From: Nonomuraea jiangxiensis | GTDB lineage: Bacteria > Actinomycetota > Actinomycetes > Streptosporangiales > Streptosporangiaceae | Assembly: GCF_900099965.1 (NCBI RefSeq) | Contig: NZ_FNDJ01000002.1 | Coordinates: 62,001-126,000 of the forward strand | Direction of reading: 5' to 3' | DNA: 64,000 nucleotides | In this document: positions 26,531-34,917 of the stretch, piece after piece | Position numbering within the stretch: the first letter of the stretch is position 1 | Layout: each line of letters opens with the position of its first letter | Program-made: the position numbers and the translations under genes | Notes under the pieces: generated by a model | The model's input: only the letters and a program-made list of their open reading frames with translations | The model's database searches: none | Told to the model about the DNA's origin: nothing

Positions 26531-26815
26531 TCGACATCGGAGGTCAGCATGACGGCCGGGCCGTGCTGGCGCGGTGCCATCTCGGCGACGGTCGCGTGTT
26601 GGCCCCGATGATGAAGTCGGCGTCAGGACGACGGTTTCGAGGTGCTCGATCACGCCGTGCTTGCCGAATCGCCGGGACCCGTCTCCCCGGAGATCCTTGA
26701 GCGGGCCTGAGCCGGCTCTTCTTCGGTGAACTCCCCGTGCTCCTCCTGGTGGCGCTGCAGGTCTGCGCCGAGGAGTTGGTGCCGCAGCTGATGGGTTCAC
26801 CGTGCAGGGCTTGCT

Positions 26816-26855
26816 TTGTTGTCGCGACACCATTATTCTGGTGTCGCGACAACAA
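26816..26855. promoter_or_regulatory. 40-bp perfect palindrome, double MarR-type operator
   Basis: TTGTTGTCGCGACACCA (26816-26832) and its exact reverse complement (26839-26855) flank TTATTC. Each 17-bp arm itself contains the 10-bp palindrome TGTCGCGACA, giving two stacked dimer sites. The right arm runs into the AAGGAGG ribosome-binding site of the SRPBCC gene. It is the probable operator of the MarR regulator at 27315-27758. Confidence 0.8.
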
Positions 26856-26865
26856 GGAGGCGTGC

Positions 26866-27318
26866 ATGTACGAGATCACGGCCGAAACGGTCATCACCGG
26901 GGACCTCGCGGTCATCTGGGAGACCGCGACCGACGTCGGCGGCTGGTCCGCGTGGGATCCGCACGAGGAGGCGGCCCGGCTGGACGGGGAGTTCGCCGTC
27001 GGCGGGCGGGGCTGGTCCAAGCCGCACGGCGGTCCCGCCACGGACTGGACGATCACCGAGGTGGTGCCCTGCGAGCGATGGGCGTCGGAGTGCGGGTTGC
27101 CGGGGGGCGGGCTGGCAGGCGTGAACACGTTCGAGCGGCACGGGGACGGGCGGGTCCGGTGCGTCAAGACGGTCCGGGTGAGCGGGCCGCTGGTGCCGTT
27201 GTTCCGGCTGTACTTCGGGCGGCGGATCCGCAGGGACATGTACCGGACCTTCGCGGCCCTGGAGCGCGAGGCGTGGCGGCGGGCCGGGCTGGAGCGACGG
27301 GTCGAGGGAGCGGCGTGA
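26866..27318 (+). CDS. SRPBCC family protein (polyketide cyclase/START-like)
   Basis: The 150-residue protein has the START-like fold signature: 'TGDLAVIWETATDVGGWSAW' at the N-terminus, a central 'FAVGGRGWSKP' strand and an Arg-rich C-terminal helix. Such proteins bind hydrophobic small molecules. ATG 26866 has a strong AAGGAGG site; the longer upstream frame would run through the palindrome. The stop overlaps the GTG of the MarR gene (GTGA), so the pair is one autoregulated unit. Confidence 0.88.
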   Translation: MYEITAETVITGDLAVIWETATDVGGWSAWDPHEEAARLDGEFAVGGRGWSKPHGGPATDWTITEVVPCERWASECGLPGGGLAGVNTFERHGDGRVRCVKTVRVSGPLVPLFRLYFGRRIRRDMYRTFAALEREAWRRAGLERRVEGAA

Positions 27319-27758
27319 CCCGTGAGGAGTCCGGGCCCATGCTCTCGCCCGGGTACTGGCTCTATCGCGCGGCGCTGACCTGGCGATCGCGCATGGAGGC
27401 GAGCCTGAGCCCGCTGGGCCTGACGTACACGCAGTTCATGCTGCTGGCGGCCACCGGCTGGCTGGAACACATCGGCGGGCCGCCGACCCAGCAGCGGGTG
27501 GCCGACGAGGCGGGCGTAGACCGGCAGATGACCTCACGCGTGATCCGGACGCTGCAGGAGCGCGGTCTGGTCGCCCGTGACGCCCATGAGACGCACGGGC
27601 GCGCGCTGCGCCTGAGCCTGACCGAGGCGGGCAGGACACTGACCGGGCAGGCCGTGGAGATCGTCCGTGGCCTGGACGAGCAGGTGTTCGGCGCCGACCC
27701 GGCCACGCTGCGGGCCGAACTGCGCGCCATCGCCGAGCTGCCGCCGCCGCCAGAGTGA
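27315..27758 (+). CDS. MarR family transcriptional regulator
   Basis: The 147-residue winged-helix repressor contains 'SPLGLTYTQFMLLAATGWLE', the recognition region 'VADEAGVDRQMTSRVIRTLQ' and the wing with 'RDAHETHGRALRLSLTEAG'. It starts at GTG 27315 inside the SRPBCC stop codon. It probably binds the double palindrome 26816-26855 and is released by a small phenolic or hydrophobic ligand that the SRPBCC protein may also bind. Confidence 0.9.
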   Translation: MTREESGPMLSPGYWLYRAALTWRSRMEASLSPLGLTYTQFMLLAATGWLEHIGGPPTQQRVADEAGVDRQMTSRVIRTLQERGLVARDAHETHGRALRLSLTEAGRTLTGQAVEIVRGLDEQVFGADPATLRAELRAIAELPPPPE

Positions 27759-28024
27759 CACCGACAGTGAGCGCCGAGCCCGCACTCTCCACCCACCGAA
27801 CTCACCACCGCCATCGCCGCCATCGAACAACACCTGGACCAGCGCATGGCCCAGGCCCGCCTCCCCGCAGCAGCATGAAACGCTGCCCCACTGTCAAAGT
27901 CCTCGTCGCTAAGGGGCCCTAGAGGGAACGACTTCAGGGGAGTTGCGGTCAGCCGATGTGACCGAGAGCTCGGTCAACACCGGTGAAGGTCCGTGCGCCG
28001 CGGCTGTAGTCGGAGCGTGGCAGT

Positions 28025-28660
28025 CTAGACACCCGCACGGTTGAACGTCACGTGCGTGACGCCACTGGGCGAAGAGACGCTCTCGATCCGGTAAGCCTTC
28101 TCGATGCCTTCGAGCCCGTCCCAGAGCCGCACCCCGCGGCCGAGCAGGATCGGGACTATCACGACGTGCATGTGGTCGATGAGGCCGGCGGCAAGGAACT
28201 CGCGAATAACCGTCGCACCGCCGCCGATGCGGACATCTCGGTCGCCGCCGGCCTTGCGCGCCGCCTCCAACGCCTCAGCAGGTGAGTCGTTGATGAAGTG
28301 GTAGGTTGTGCCACCTTCCATAGTGATCGACGGGCGCGTGTGATGCGTGAGGACGAAGACCGGCGTGTGGAACGGCGGGTTGGGGCCCCAAGCGCCCTTC
28401 CACTCCGGGTCCTCGTGCCACCCCGGGTGTCCGAACTTTCCTGCGCCCATGATCTCGGCGCCGATTTTCGCGTCGTCGTGCTGGCGGACGAAGGCGTCGT
28501 CGATTCCGGTGCTGCCGCCGGGCTCCCACCAGTCGGTCGCGAACATCCACTCGTGGAGCCGTTCGCCGGCGTGCCCGAAATGCGCGTCGCGGTCCTGGCC
28601 TTCGCCGGTGCCGAATCCATCGAGCGAGATCGCGAAATTCTGTACTCGTACGCGGGACAT
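28025..28660 (-). CDS. Dihydrofolate reductase family (RibD-C-like) protein
   Basis: From ATG 28660 (preceded by AAGGAG) the protein has 211 residues. Features of the bacterial DHFR-like/RibD C-terminal family are 'NFAISLDGFGTGEGQ', AEIMGAGKFG, 'THHTRPSITMEGGTTYHFI', the 'DVRIGGGATVIREFLAAGLI' nucleotide loop and 'VPILLGRGVRLWDGL'. It is an NADPH-binding reductase of unknown substrate, not the housekeeping DHFR. It stands alone. Confidence 0.9.
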   Translation of the reverse strand: MSRVRVQNFAISLDGFGTGEGQDRDAHFGHAGERLHEWMFATDWWEPGGSTGIDDAFVRQHDDAKIGAEIMGAGKFGHPGWHEDPEWKGAWGPNPPFHTPVFVLTHHTRPSITMEGGTTYHFINDSPAEALEAARKAGGDRDVRIGGGATVIREFLAAGLIDHMHVVIVPILLGRGVRLWDGLEGIEKAYRIESVSSPSGVTHVTFNRAGV

Positions 28661-28848
28661 GGTTGGTACTCCTTCGGGTTTCATGAATGGACAGGTTCTT
28701 ACCGACACGGCCCGATCGTCGGGACGGGGATATGCCGGCGACGTCGTTCGGGCGTGTGGTGTCGCCGGCGAGGCAGACACGGCTGTGCGCGCCGCTTCCT
28801 GGCGACCTGTTCCGGCCGCGGCAGGGCGGCCCCGCCCCGGCTGGGCTC

Positions 28849-29037
28849 TCCGGGGTAGATCTCGATACCGCGGTCCAGGTCGCGGCCGGACACCCAGAAG
28901 ATCTCCGCGTAGTCGGCGGTCGCGAAGTAGACGGGCGACGTCCACGGGATGCCGTCGGCGTCGACGGTGCCCACGACCGCGTACAGGTTGGCGTCCATCA
29001 GGCTACGGGCGTGGGCGTCCAGGTCGGCGTCGGTCAT
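28849..29037 (-). pseudogene. Pyridoxamine-phosphate-oxidase-like protein, N-terminal fragment
   Basis: From ATG 29037 the first 63 residues match a split-barrel PPOX protein ('LYAVVGTVDADGIPWTSPVY', 'YAEIFWVSGRD'). After about 28849 the frame stays open to 28699 but becomes Arg/Pro-rich with no family features, so the C-terminal flavin-binding half is lost or scrambled. Confidence 0.6.
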
Positions 29038-29250
29038 GACGCCGGCCTTCGCTGGACCCGGTGGGCAACGGTCATCGTGATCTCCTTGTTCGACGGTGTA
29101 CGGCCAGTCTGGCGGGCGGCACGCAGCTGGACATCCGTGCCGCACGCGGTGCCACCACTGAGCCGCTACGGAACGGCCACTGGGAGGGGCAGCCGGGCGG
29201 TGGGGCCGAGCTGATCATCGTCGCGAGGGTGGCGAGCGCCACCAGCAGGC

Positions 29251-29376
29251 GATGCCGCCCGCAAGGTGAATTCCGAGGGCCAGCCCGTCCAGATCAGCCC
29301 CGACGGGCCGCTCGGCGATGCGGCCTGGGCGAAGCAGCGGCTGTCCCGCGCTACCCAGTCGCTGCCCAACGGCTAC
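29251..29376 (+). pseudogene. Tyrosine recombinase/integrase internal fragment
   Basis: 'NSEGQPVQISPDGPLGDAAW' followed by 'AKQRLSRATQSLPNGY' is a segment I recognise from the C-terminal part of actinobacterial transposon-type tyrosine recombinases, where it precedes a Cys-rich 'CPHANACLTCP' stretch. Here the match ends at NGY and continues in frame into a flavin reductase fragment. Confidence 0.55.
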
Positions 29377-29568
29377 CTCATCCCTGCTCGACGCGGCGGG
29401 AGCGCCGCCATGAGCCAGTACGACCGGCGGCAGACCCGCAGCTGGGCCGAGAAGATCGCGTCCTTCGACGCGTACGTCTTCGTGACCCCCGAATACAACC
29501 ATTCGAACTCCGGCGCGCTGAAGAACGCGATCGGCTTTCTCTACGCCGAGTGGAACAACAAAGCGGCC
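29377..29568 (+). pseudogene. NADPH-dependent FMN reductase fragment
   Basis: This part of the same frame reads 'YDRRQTRSWAEKIASFDAYV', then 'FVTPEYNHSNSGALKNAI' and 'FLYAEWNNKAA', the middle of an NAD(P)H:FMN (azo/quinone) reductase including the conserved PEYN motif. Both ends of the reductase are missing. The frame runs on to 29889 without further matches. Confidence 0.65.
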
Positions 29569-29606
29569 GCGCCTCTGCCCGAACTCGGGCCCGAGGCGCG
29601 CACGGC

Positions 29607-29681
29607 CCCCAGCAGCGCGAGTTCCTCCTCATCCAGCGTCCAGCACTCGATCAGATCCTCGATCTCCCATTCGCGTCGCAT
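29607..29681 (-). pseudogene. N-terminal stub of Tn3-type (DUF4158) transposase
   Basis: ATG 29681 opens 'MRREWEIEDLIECWTLDEEE' then LALLG, the usual start of DUF4158-containing Tn3-family transposases. The match stops abruptly at about 29607, where the flavin reductase fragment from the other strand is reached. Confidence 0.55.
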
Positions 29682-30076
29682 GTCCCGCACCCCTTCTCCC
29701 GGACCTCCAACGAGGGCCAGGAGAAACATGGGCCGTAACCGTCCGGCTACCGACTGGTATGTCGCACCCGTGATGGCGACGCAACGCGCCGGAGACATAA
29801 CGCTTTGCTACGTTGCGGCCGGACTCCCCACGGAGCCCATGGCTACATCGCATAACCCTGGTTACCGAGCGTTACTTTGCGGCGGGTGACACCGACCCGA
29901 GCAGGGGGCCGAACAGCGCGACGATAGGGCACGGGCATTCGTGGAGTACAAGCCGACGGCAGGTCAGGCTATGTAATCGCGTGTACCTTGCACGAGTCCT
30001 GCCGACAATCGCGAGGGCAGGTCGGGGCGATCCATCAAACGGATCCGCGTGTTCACTTCGGCGCGTGGAGTGGCTG
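29682..30076. other. Gap between transposase stubs, no gene seen
   Basis: These 395 bp lie between two divergent Tn3-type transposase starts. No conserved reading frame was found. Being upstream of both starts, it may hold old transposon ends and promoters, but I could not define terminal repeats. Confidence 0.4.
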
Positions 30077-30296
30077 ATGTCGACGAGGTTTCTGTCGGAT
30101 GAGCAGTTGGAGCGTCTTCGGTCGTTCCCGGACATCGGGCGCGAGGAACTGATCAAGTAATTCACGCTGACGTCGCGCGAGCACGCGTTCTTGGATGCGC
30201 CGGGTCGGGGACCGGAAGCGCGCTTGGGGCTTGCCGTACAACTGTGCACGTTGGCGTGGCTCGGATACATCCCCGACGACCTGCAGGAGGTGCGGC
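30077..30296 (+). pseudogene. Tn3-family transposase N-terminus (DUF4158) with nonsense codon
   Basis: The reading frame gives 'MSTRFLSDEQLERLRSFPDI', then GREELIK, an in-frame TAA (30158-30160), then 'FTLTSREHAFLD', 'RLGLAVQLCTLAWLGYIP'. This is a typical DUF4158 transposase N-terminus. The match ends near 30296 at a proline-coding stretch. It is a second, different Tn3-type transposase from the stub at 29607. Confidence 0.7.
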
Positions 30297-30369
30297 AACC
30301 GCCACCACCGCCCCCGCCCACAGTGCGGCAGGCCACCGGCTGGCTGCTGCGCAACTCCGCCGCCCTCAC

Positions 30370-30522
30370 CTCACGCTCATCCACACGGCCAGCCGCGGCT
30401 ACCCCCGCGCGATCAACAACCTGGCCATCCAAGCTCTACTGGCGACTTTCATCGCCGATAAGACCATCGTCGACGAGTCCGCCGCCCGAGCCGCCGTCAA
30501 CGAAGTCATCGCATCAGAGTGA
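30370..30522 (+). pseudogene. C-terminus of ExeA/TniB-type AAA ATPase of a transposon
   Basis: 'LTLIHTASRGYPRAINNLAI' and 'QALLATFIADKTIVDESAAR' followed by AAVNEVIASE and a stop match the end of AAA ATPases that accompany DDE transposases in actinobacterial IS elements. Walker motifs are missing. It abuts the Tn3 fragment without a clear boundary. Confidence 0.6.
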
Positions 30523-30586
30523 CGCCAACTCGGCCACGAAGAGGATCGTCCAATAGCCCCGCTTCGGATCAGCATGATTTCAGAAG

Positions 30587-30609
30587 ATTGGTCCGCTAAG
30601 AGGACCAAT
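30587..30609. promoter_or_regulatory. Inverted repeat upstream of cupin gene
   Basis: ATTGGTCC-GCTAAGA-GGACCAAT is a perfect 8-bp inverted repeat 53 bp before the cupin ATG. It is followed by TTTTC, so it may be a terminator for the ATPase relic, an operator for the cupin gene, or the end of a vanished element. Confidence 0.45.
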
Positions 30610-30661
30610 TTTCGCAGATTGGCTCTGTCATCGGACCACTCTGAAAGGCAAGGATTGTGGC

Positions 30662-31015
30662 ATGACCACACAACATGAAGCTTCGCGTCACCTTGCTGCG
30701 GTCTCGGTGGCCGAGGCCATCACCGCGCTCCCAGGGCCCTTCCAGCAGCACAATCTGGCGGCGGTGAACGACACCACCGTTGTTCGCCTGGCTCGATTGG
30801 AAGGCGAGTTCCCGTGGCATCACCACGATGAGGACGAGCTCTTCTTGTGCTGGGACGGCAGCTTTGAGATCCAGTTGGAGGGGCAAAACCCGGTGGTGCC
30901 GAAAGCGGGCGAACTGTTCGTCGTTCCCAGAGGAATGCGGCACCGTCCCGTTGCCGACAAGACCGCCCATGTCCTGCTCATCGAGCACCCGGACACCAAG
31001 CAGTACGGGAACTGA
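30662..31015 (+). CDS. Small cupin-domain protein
   Basis: The 117-residue single-domain cupin has the metal-binding motif FPWHHHDEDELFLCWDGSFE (motif 1, His and Glu ligands) and PRGMRHRPVADK (motif 2). Length is normal for this stand-alone type, which often acts as a small isomerase or sensor; substrate is unknown. ATG 30662 follows AAGGA. An AraC regulator lies 261 bp downstream on the same strand, with no gene in the gap. Confidence 0.88.
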   Translation: MTTQHEASRHLAAVSVAEAITALPGPFQQHNLAAVNDTTVVRLARLEGEFPWHHHDEDELFLCWDGSFEIQLEGQNPVVPKAGELFVVPRGMRHRPVADKTAHVLLIEHPDTKQYGN

Positions 31016-31276
31016 CGCAACGCCCCCCAAGGCCCGGTCTGATCCAGCTCAACTTCCAAGGCCCTTCCGGGTCTCAGGACGTCTTTCTAACGCGCAGCCC
31101 GGAGCCGATGAAGACCCGAACCCCGCCGGGCATGTCGACTCTCTCGGCCAACCGGCAGGGGCATGGCCTTCTTCAGGACTCAATGTCCAGGACATCAGAG
31201 TGCTCACCTGCGGGCAACCACCATCTACTACGGAGTCTGCCGGATGGCTACTCCCAGAACTCATGAGGACAGGTAA

Positions 31277-32242
31277 GTGGCGATAGCGCTGTCCACCGAT
31301 GATCTGCCGGTGGCGGAGCGTTTCGAGCGCTGGCTTGAGCACGTGTCGCGAACGGTCGCACCCGTGGGGGCCACCTGTGATGACCGTGCCCGCTTCCGCG
31401 CCGTCGTCGACGTCATAGATCTGGGCGCCGTGCATCTGTCCACACAGGACGTCTCCGCCTGCAGGGGGCGGCGGACGGCGGCGATGATCCGCCAGTCCGA
31501 CCCGGAGATGTTCTACTTGCTGGTCAACACACACGGGCACTCCGCCATTGAGCAGAACGGACGGCGTGCTGTGCTACGGCCGTCGGATCTGGTGCTGTAT
31601 CACACCTCCAGACCCTTCTACTTCGAGACCGGTGTGAACCGCACGGAGAACTCGCGTGGGCTGATGTTGACGTTCCCCGGAACGCTGCTGCCGATCGCCC
31701 ACCGGAAGGTGGAGCGGCTGGCGGCCACCGCGTTCTCCGGCCGCGAGGGGATCGGCGCGCTGCTGTCGGGTTTCCTGCTCACCCTGACCAGGGGCACGCA
31801 GTCATACCGCGAGGCCGATCTGGGCCGGCTCGGCATCGTCCTGACGGACCTGATCACCGCGTTCCTGGCGTACCAGCTCGATGAGGTGACGACCATATCC
31901 GTGGAGGCCGGGCGGCAGTCCATGCTGTTCCGGATCTACGCCTACATCCAGGTGCACCTGGCCGACCCCGCGCTCTCCCCGGCAGGCATCGCCGCCGCCC
32001 ACCACATGTCCCTCCGCACCCTGCACCGGTTGTTCGAGAACGAGGCCGACACCGTCGCCGGGCTCATCCGGTCGTGGCGGCTGGACCGCTGCCGGCGTGA
32101 TCTGTTGGATCCCGCGCTCGCGGGGCGTCCGATCCGCGCCACGGCTCTGCGATGGGGCTTTCGCGACGTGACCGGCTTCTCCCGGGCCTTCCGCGCGACC
32201 TACGGCCTCACCCCGACGGCCTACCGGCAGCGGCATCGCTGA
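31277..32242 (+). CDS. AraC family regulator (AraC-binding-like N-domain)
   Basis: The 321-residue protein has an N-terminal 'AraC_binding_2' region ('ERFERWLEHVSRTVAPVG', 'LLVNTHGHSAIEQNGR', 'LVLYHTSRPFYFET') and a C-terminal AraC HTH pair ('AAHHMSLRTLHRLFE', 'ALRWGFRDVTGFSRAFRATY'). GTG 31277 has a modest GGACAGG site. Such proteins usually activate a neighbouring catabolic gene; the cupin is the only intact candidate upstream. Confidence 0.9.
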   Translation: MAIALSTDDLPVAERFERWLEHVSRTVAPVGATCDDRARFRAVVDVIDLGAVHLSTQDVSACRGRRTAAMIRQSDPEMFYLLVNTHGHSAIEQNGRRAVLRPSDLVLYHTSRPFYFETGVNRTENSRGLMLTFPGTLLPIAHRKVERLAATAFSGREGIGALLSGFLLTLTRGTQSYREADLGRLGIVLTDLITAFLAYQLDEVTTISVEAGRQSMLFRIYAYIQVHLADPALSPAGIAAAHHMSLRTLHRLFENEADTVAGLIRSWRLDRCRRDLLDPALAGRPIRATALRWGFRDVTGFSRAFRATYGLTPTAYRQRHR

Positions 32243-32244
32243 CA

Positions 32245-32361
32245 ATGCGCCAGCGCATCAACTTCCACGGCTCCTACCCCTTCCACCGCCCCCAGCTGGA
32301 GGAAGGACGCCTGCGGGACCTGCGCGATCCCAATGCCGTCGAGGACGAGCCGGAGGAATAG
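32245..32361 (+). pseudogene. Short ORF resembling a transposase C-terminal tail
   Basis: The 38-codon ORF encodes 'INFHGSYPFHRPQLEEG' and 'RLRDLRDPNAVEDEPEE'. The 'GxYxF...L..LRDP' layout resembles the extreme C-terminus of actinobacterial Tn3-type transposases. It begins 3 bp after the AraC stop and has no ribosome-binding site of its own. This would be the third Tn3-like piece nearby. Confidence 0.35.
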
Positions 32362-32369
32362 GGCACCTA

Positions 32370-32816
32370 GTGAGCGACGACTCCATTGCAGGTCCGGAGT
32401 CGGCACGGGCCGGGCTCGGCTTCACCGTACCGTCCCGCTCCGACGGATGGCCCGACCTGCTCGGACGGCGGCCCCTGACCCGTGACGAGCGTGCCGAGCT
32501 GCGGCGTGCGCTGGACGCCGAACCCGAGCCCGGCAGCACCGACACCGTCCCGGACTCCCCGTTCCTGGTCTACCTGACCGTCGACGGCCTGGACCGCGAA
32601 GGCGACCCGCGAAAGGCGATGCGGCTGCGCGGCCGGATCCTCGCGGCCGCACGCAGCGCCGCCGAACAGCGCCGCACCACCTTCCACGCCACCGAGACCA
32701 CCGTGACGGTCGGGATCTACGGCACGGACGCCGCCGCCCGGATCACCGTGCTGCGCACCGCGTTGGCCGCGCTCGTCACCAAGCACGTGCTGGCCGCCCG
32801 CGACGAACCATGGTGA
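32370..32816 (+). CDS. Hypothetical protein
   Basis: The 148-residue ORF from GTG 32370 has protein-like composition: 'TVPSRSDGWPDLLGRR', 'FLVYLTVDGLDREGDPRKAM', an alanine/arginine helix and 'ATETTVTVGIYGTDAAARI'. It has no signal peptide, membrane span or motif I recognise. It follows the transposase-tail ORF by 8 bp. Confidence 0.5.
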   Translation: MSDDSIAGPESARAGLGFTVPSRSDGWPDLLGRRPLTRDERAELRRALDAEPEPGSTDTVPDSPFLVYLTVDGLDREGDPRKAMRLRGRILAAARSAAEQRRTTFHATETTVTVGIYGTDAAARITVLRTALAALVTKHVLAARDEPW

Positions 32817-32840
32817 GCGACAGGAGACGAAGGGGTCCCC

Positions 32841-33050
32841 TCACCCCATGGTCGTCGGCACTGCGGCTGCTCCGTCGTGTTCACGCAGCATGCGCAGGAC
32901 GGTGGCCGGGGAGGGGTGGCGGCCCTTCTTCTTGCCCTTGGTGATGTCGAGCCGGGCGGCGATGTCGCGCAGGCTGAGGTCCTGGGCGCGTAGGTGCAGG
33001 GCCATGGAGAGCATGGTGTTGTCGGTGACGGCGGCGCCGCCTGCGAGGGG
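32841..33050 (-). pseudogene. HTH fragment, probably from a site-specific recombinase
   Basis: The minus strand reads 'TMLSMALHLRAQDLSLRDIA', 'ARLDITKGKKKGRHPSPATV' and 'LRMLREHDGAA' to a stop at 32841. The helix-turn-helix and GKKKG linker resemble the C-terminal tail of mobile-element recombinases or resolvases. No start or catalytic domain is present. Confidence 0.45.
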
Positions 33051-33543
33051 GGCCGGGGCTCTCTTCGTCCCCGGTTCCCCTGGAAGGGAGCCGGGTTACT
33101 GGACTTTCCGGACCGGCCTTACGCGCGCGGGCGAGCGCGACAGAATCACTTCGACGAAGATGCCACACGCAAGGCAAGTCCGGCGTACTCCCCATCCCGG
33201 CGGCACTATAGGAGAGATCACGCCTGCCTCCGGCGGAAGCAGACAATTCAGCAAAGGCGGCGACGAACTCACCGTTCAAGCCCTTACCGTCAACAAGGAC
33301 GGCGCCTTGCTGAAGTTCCACACCAGGTGATAGCCATGTGCCGATTCCGGCCCGCCGATTCAGCTACGCCCGTACGGTGACTGCCCCGCATGGTCAACCA
33401 GCGCCTCGTGGCACACGCCGCAGGGCTTCTGTTCCTCGGGCCGTCCTCACGGCGCACGCCACTGACTGGACACACCCGGGCCAGATCCACTTTTACATGG
33501 CCACGGACAGCTGGCGCGTCCAGTGTCGCTTTGCCAGGCAGGC
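33051..33543. other. Relic-rich gap, no intact gene
   Basis: No full gene is visible. The plus-strand frame ending at 33330 has a protein-like end ('SRQFSKGGDELTVQALTVNK' then DGALLKFHTR) that may be the C-terminus of a lost protein. Nothing else is recognisable before the convergent SDR gene. Confidence 0.4.
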
Positions 33544-34509
33544 CTAAAGAGGGTGGCCGCTATCGGTGATGAGTCGTTCGGACAGGGTCCATAGCCGGTC
33601 AGCCCGGTCCGGGTCCACGGCACGTGGAAGGTAATGTCCGGAAGGTAGTGAGTCGTTGTCGTCCTGGGTCCAGGGGGCGGCGACCGCGCAGTCTTCGAGG
33701 TACTTGCCGCCGACACCGTCCAGTTCAGGGGCGAGCGCTCCCCAGACAGAGGTGGCCGCTCCCTGCTCCGGGGTCTTCCAGCCGGAGGGTACGGGCGCGC
33801 CCCAGCCTCTTGAGGTGATCTCTTGCGGCGACATGTGGCGCTGCAGCCCGGTCTTGATTCCGCCTGGGCTGACCGCGTTGCAGGTGATGCCGTGTCCGAT
33901 GTACCGCGTGGTCAGGCCCACCGCGAACAGAGCGTTTGCGGTTTTGGATTGACCGTAGGCTTCCCAGGCGTCGTAGGGCCGGTGCGCGTAGTTGGGGTCC
34001 TCGAAGATGACGTCGCTGCGCCGGTGAGCGCGCGAGGACACCGATACCACCCGGGCTGCGCCGGCTGCGCGGAGCGAGGGCAACAGGCCGATGGTGAACG
34101 CGAAGTGGCCGAGGTGGTTGACCGCGAAATGCGACTCGAAGCCGTCCACGGTCCGGATCAGCGGGAGCGCCATGACTCCGGCGTTGAGGACCAGGATGTG
34201 CAGCGGCTTGCCCGTGGCCGAGTGCTTGCGGGCCCAGGTCGTCACCGATTCCAGTGATGCCAGATCCAGGTGCCGGTGCACCACCTTCTCGTTGCCGGTC
34301 CGCGCACGCAGCGCCTTGACCGCCTGTTCGCCCTTGGCATCGTCGCGGCCGGCCAGGACGACCCGCGCGCCGGCGGTGGCCAGCGCGAGTGCGGTCTCGT
34401 ATCCCAGACCGGAGGCGCCGCCGGTCACGATCGTCTCTTTCCCGGTCAGGTCATGGCCCGCGATCACCTGCAGAGCCGTGGAGTCCTGGCCGAAGGCGGT
34501 CGCCGTCAT
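33544..34509 (-). CDS. Short-chain dehydrogenase (retinol dehydrogenase-like)
   Basis: The 321-residue classical SDR contains TGGASGLG (NADP-binding loop), LNAGVMALPL, SVSSRAHRR with the catalytic Ser, and the YGQSK catalytic Tyr/Lys pair followed by 'TCNAVSPGGIKTGL'. The length and the C-terminal extension match the retinol dehydrogenase-like group. Its ATG overlaps the stop of the small membrane gene (ATGA). The divergent XRE regulator probably controls both. Confidence 0.92.
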   Translation of the reverse strand: MTATAFGQDSTALQVIAGHDLTGKETIVTGGASGLGYETALALATAGARVVLAGRDDAKGEQAVKALRARTGNEKVVHRHLDLASLESVTTWARKHSATGKPLHILVLNAGVMALPLIRTVDGFESHFAVNHLGHFAFTIGLLPSLRAAGAARVVSVSSRAHRRSDVIFEDPNYAHRPYDAWEAYGQSKTANALFAVGLTTRYIGHGITCNAVSPGGIKTGLQRHMSPQEITSRGWGAPVPSGWKTPEQGAATSVWGALAPELDGVGGKYLEDCAVAAPWTQDDNDSLPSGHYLPRAVDPDRADRLWTLSERLITDSGHPL

Positions 34510-34757
34510 CGGCTGAGCCAGCGGCCGAACCGCTTGGTCAGCGTGGGCATCACCGAAAAGATCAGCAGTGCCACCGCGATCGGAACCAGGATGAGGAAGT
34601 GCGCGTAGACCGGCAGGTCACCCGCCACGGCCTGGAGGATATAGCCCAGCGTCGTGATGATCGGGTAGATCGCCAGGCACGTGAGCAGCCACATCTTCCA
34701 GCGTCGAGGAGGCGACACGGGGCGGGTGGGGGCCGCCTGATCCGCAGGAGCCGTCAT
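34506..34757 (-). CDS. Small two-span membrane protein
   Basis: The 83-residue protein has a proline-rich N-terminus and two membrane spans (about residues 22-45 and 50-70), ending 'LTKRFGRWLSR'. It is not assigned to a family. It is the first gene of a two-gene unit with the SDR and sits 160 bp from the divergent XRE regulator, a common arrangement for such SDR modules. Confidence 0.75.
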   Translation of the reverse strand: MTAPADQAAPTRPVSPPRRWKMWLLTCLAIYPIITTLGYILQAVAGDLPVYAHFLILVPIAVALLIFSVMPTLTKRFGRWLSR

Positions 34758-34917
34758 GACACCAGAGTCCTTCCTTCGAAGTTGTTCGATACGGCCCAGC
34801 TTGCGAGGAAGCTCCGGTTACAGGAAGACCGCCGGACAGCGAGGGTTTCCAGCCTGGTAGTGCCAGGGCTACCCATCAGCTCGAAGGGTCGCCGGGCTCG
34901 GTGCCAAACTGGCAGGC

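Noticed and set aside
26544-27470. 308-codon minus-strand frame opposite the SRPBCC gene
   Set aside because: It crosses the operator palindrome and the plus-strand gene with strong signals; composition is Ser/Pro/Arg-rich noise.
34091-34516. Plus-strand frame opposite the SDR gene
   Set aside because: It is antisense to an SDR with complete catalytic motifs; codon pattern is that of a shadow.
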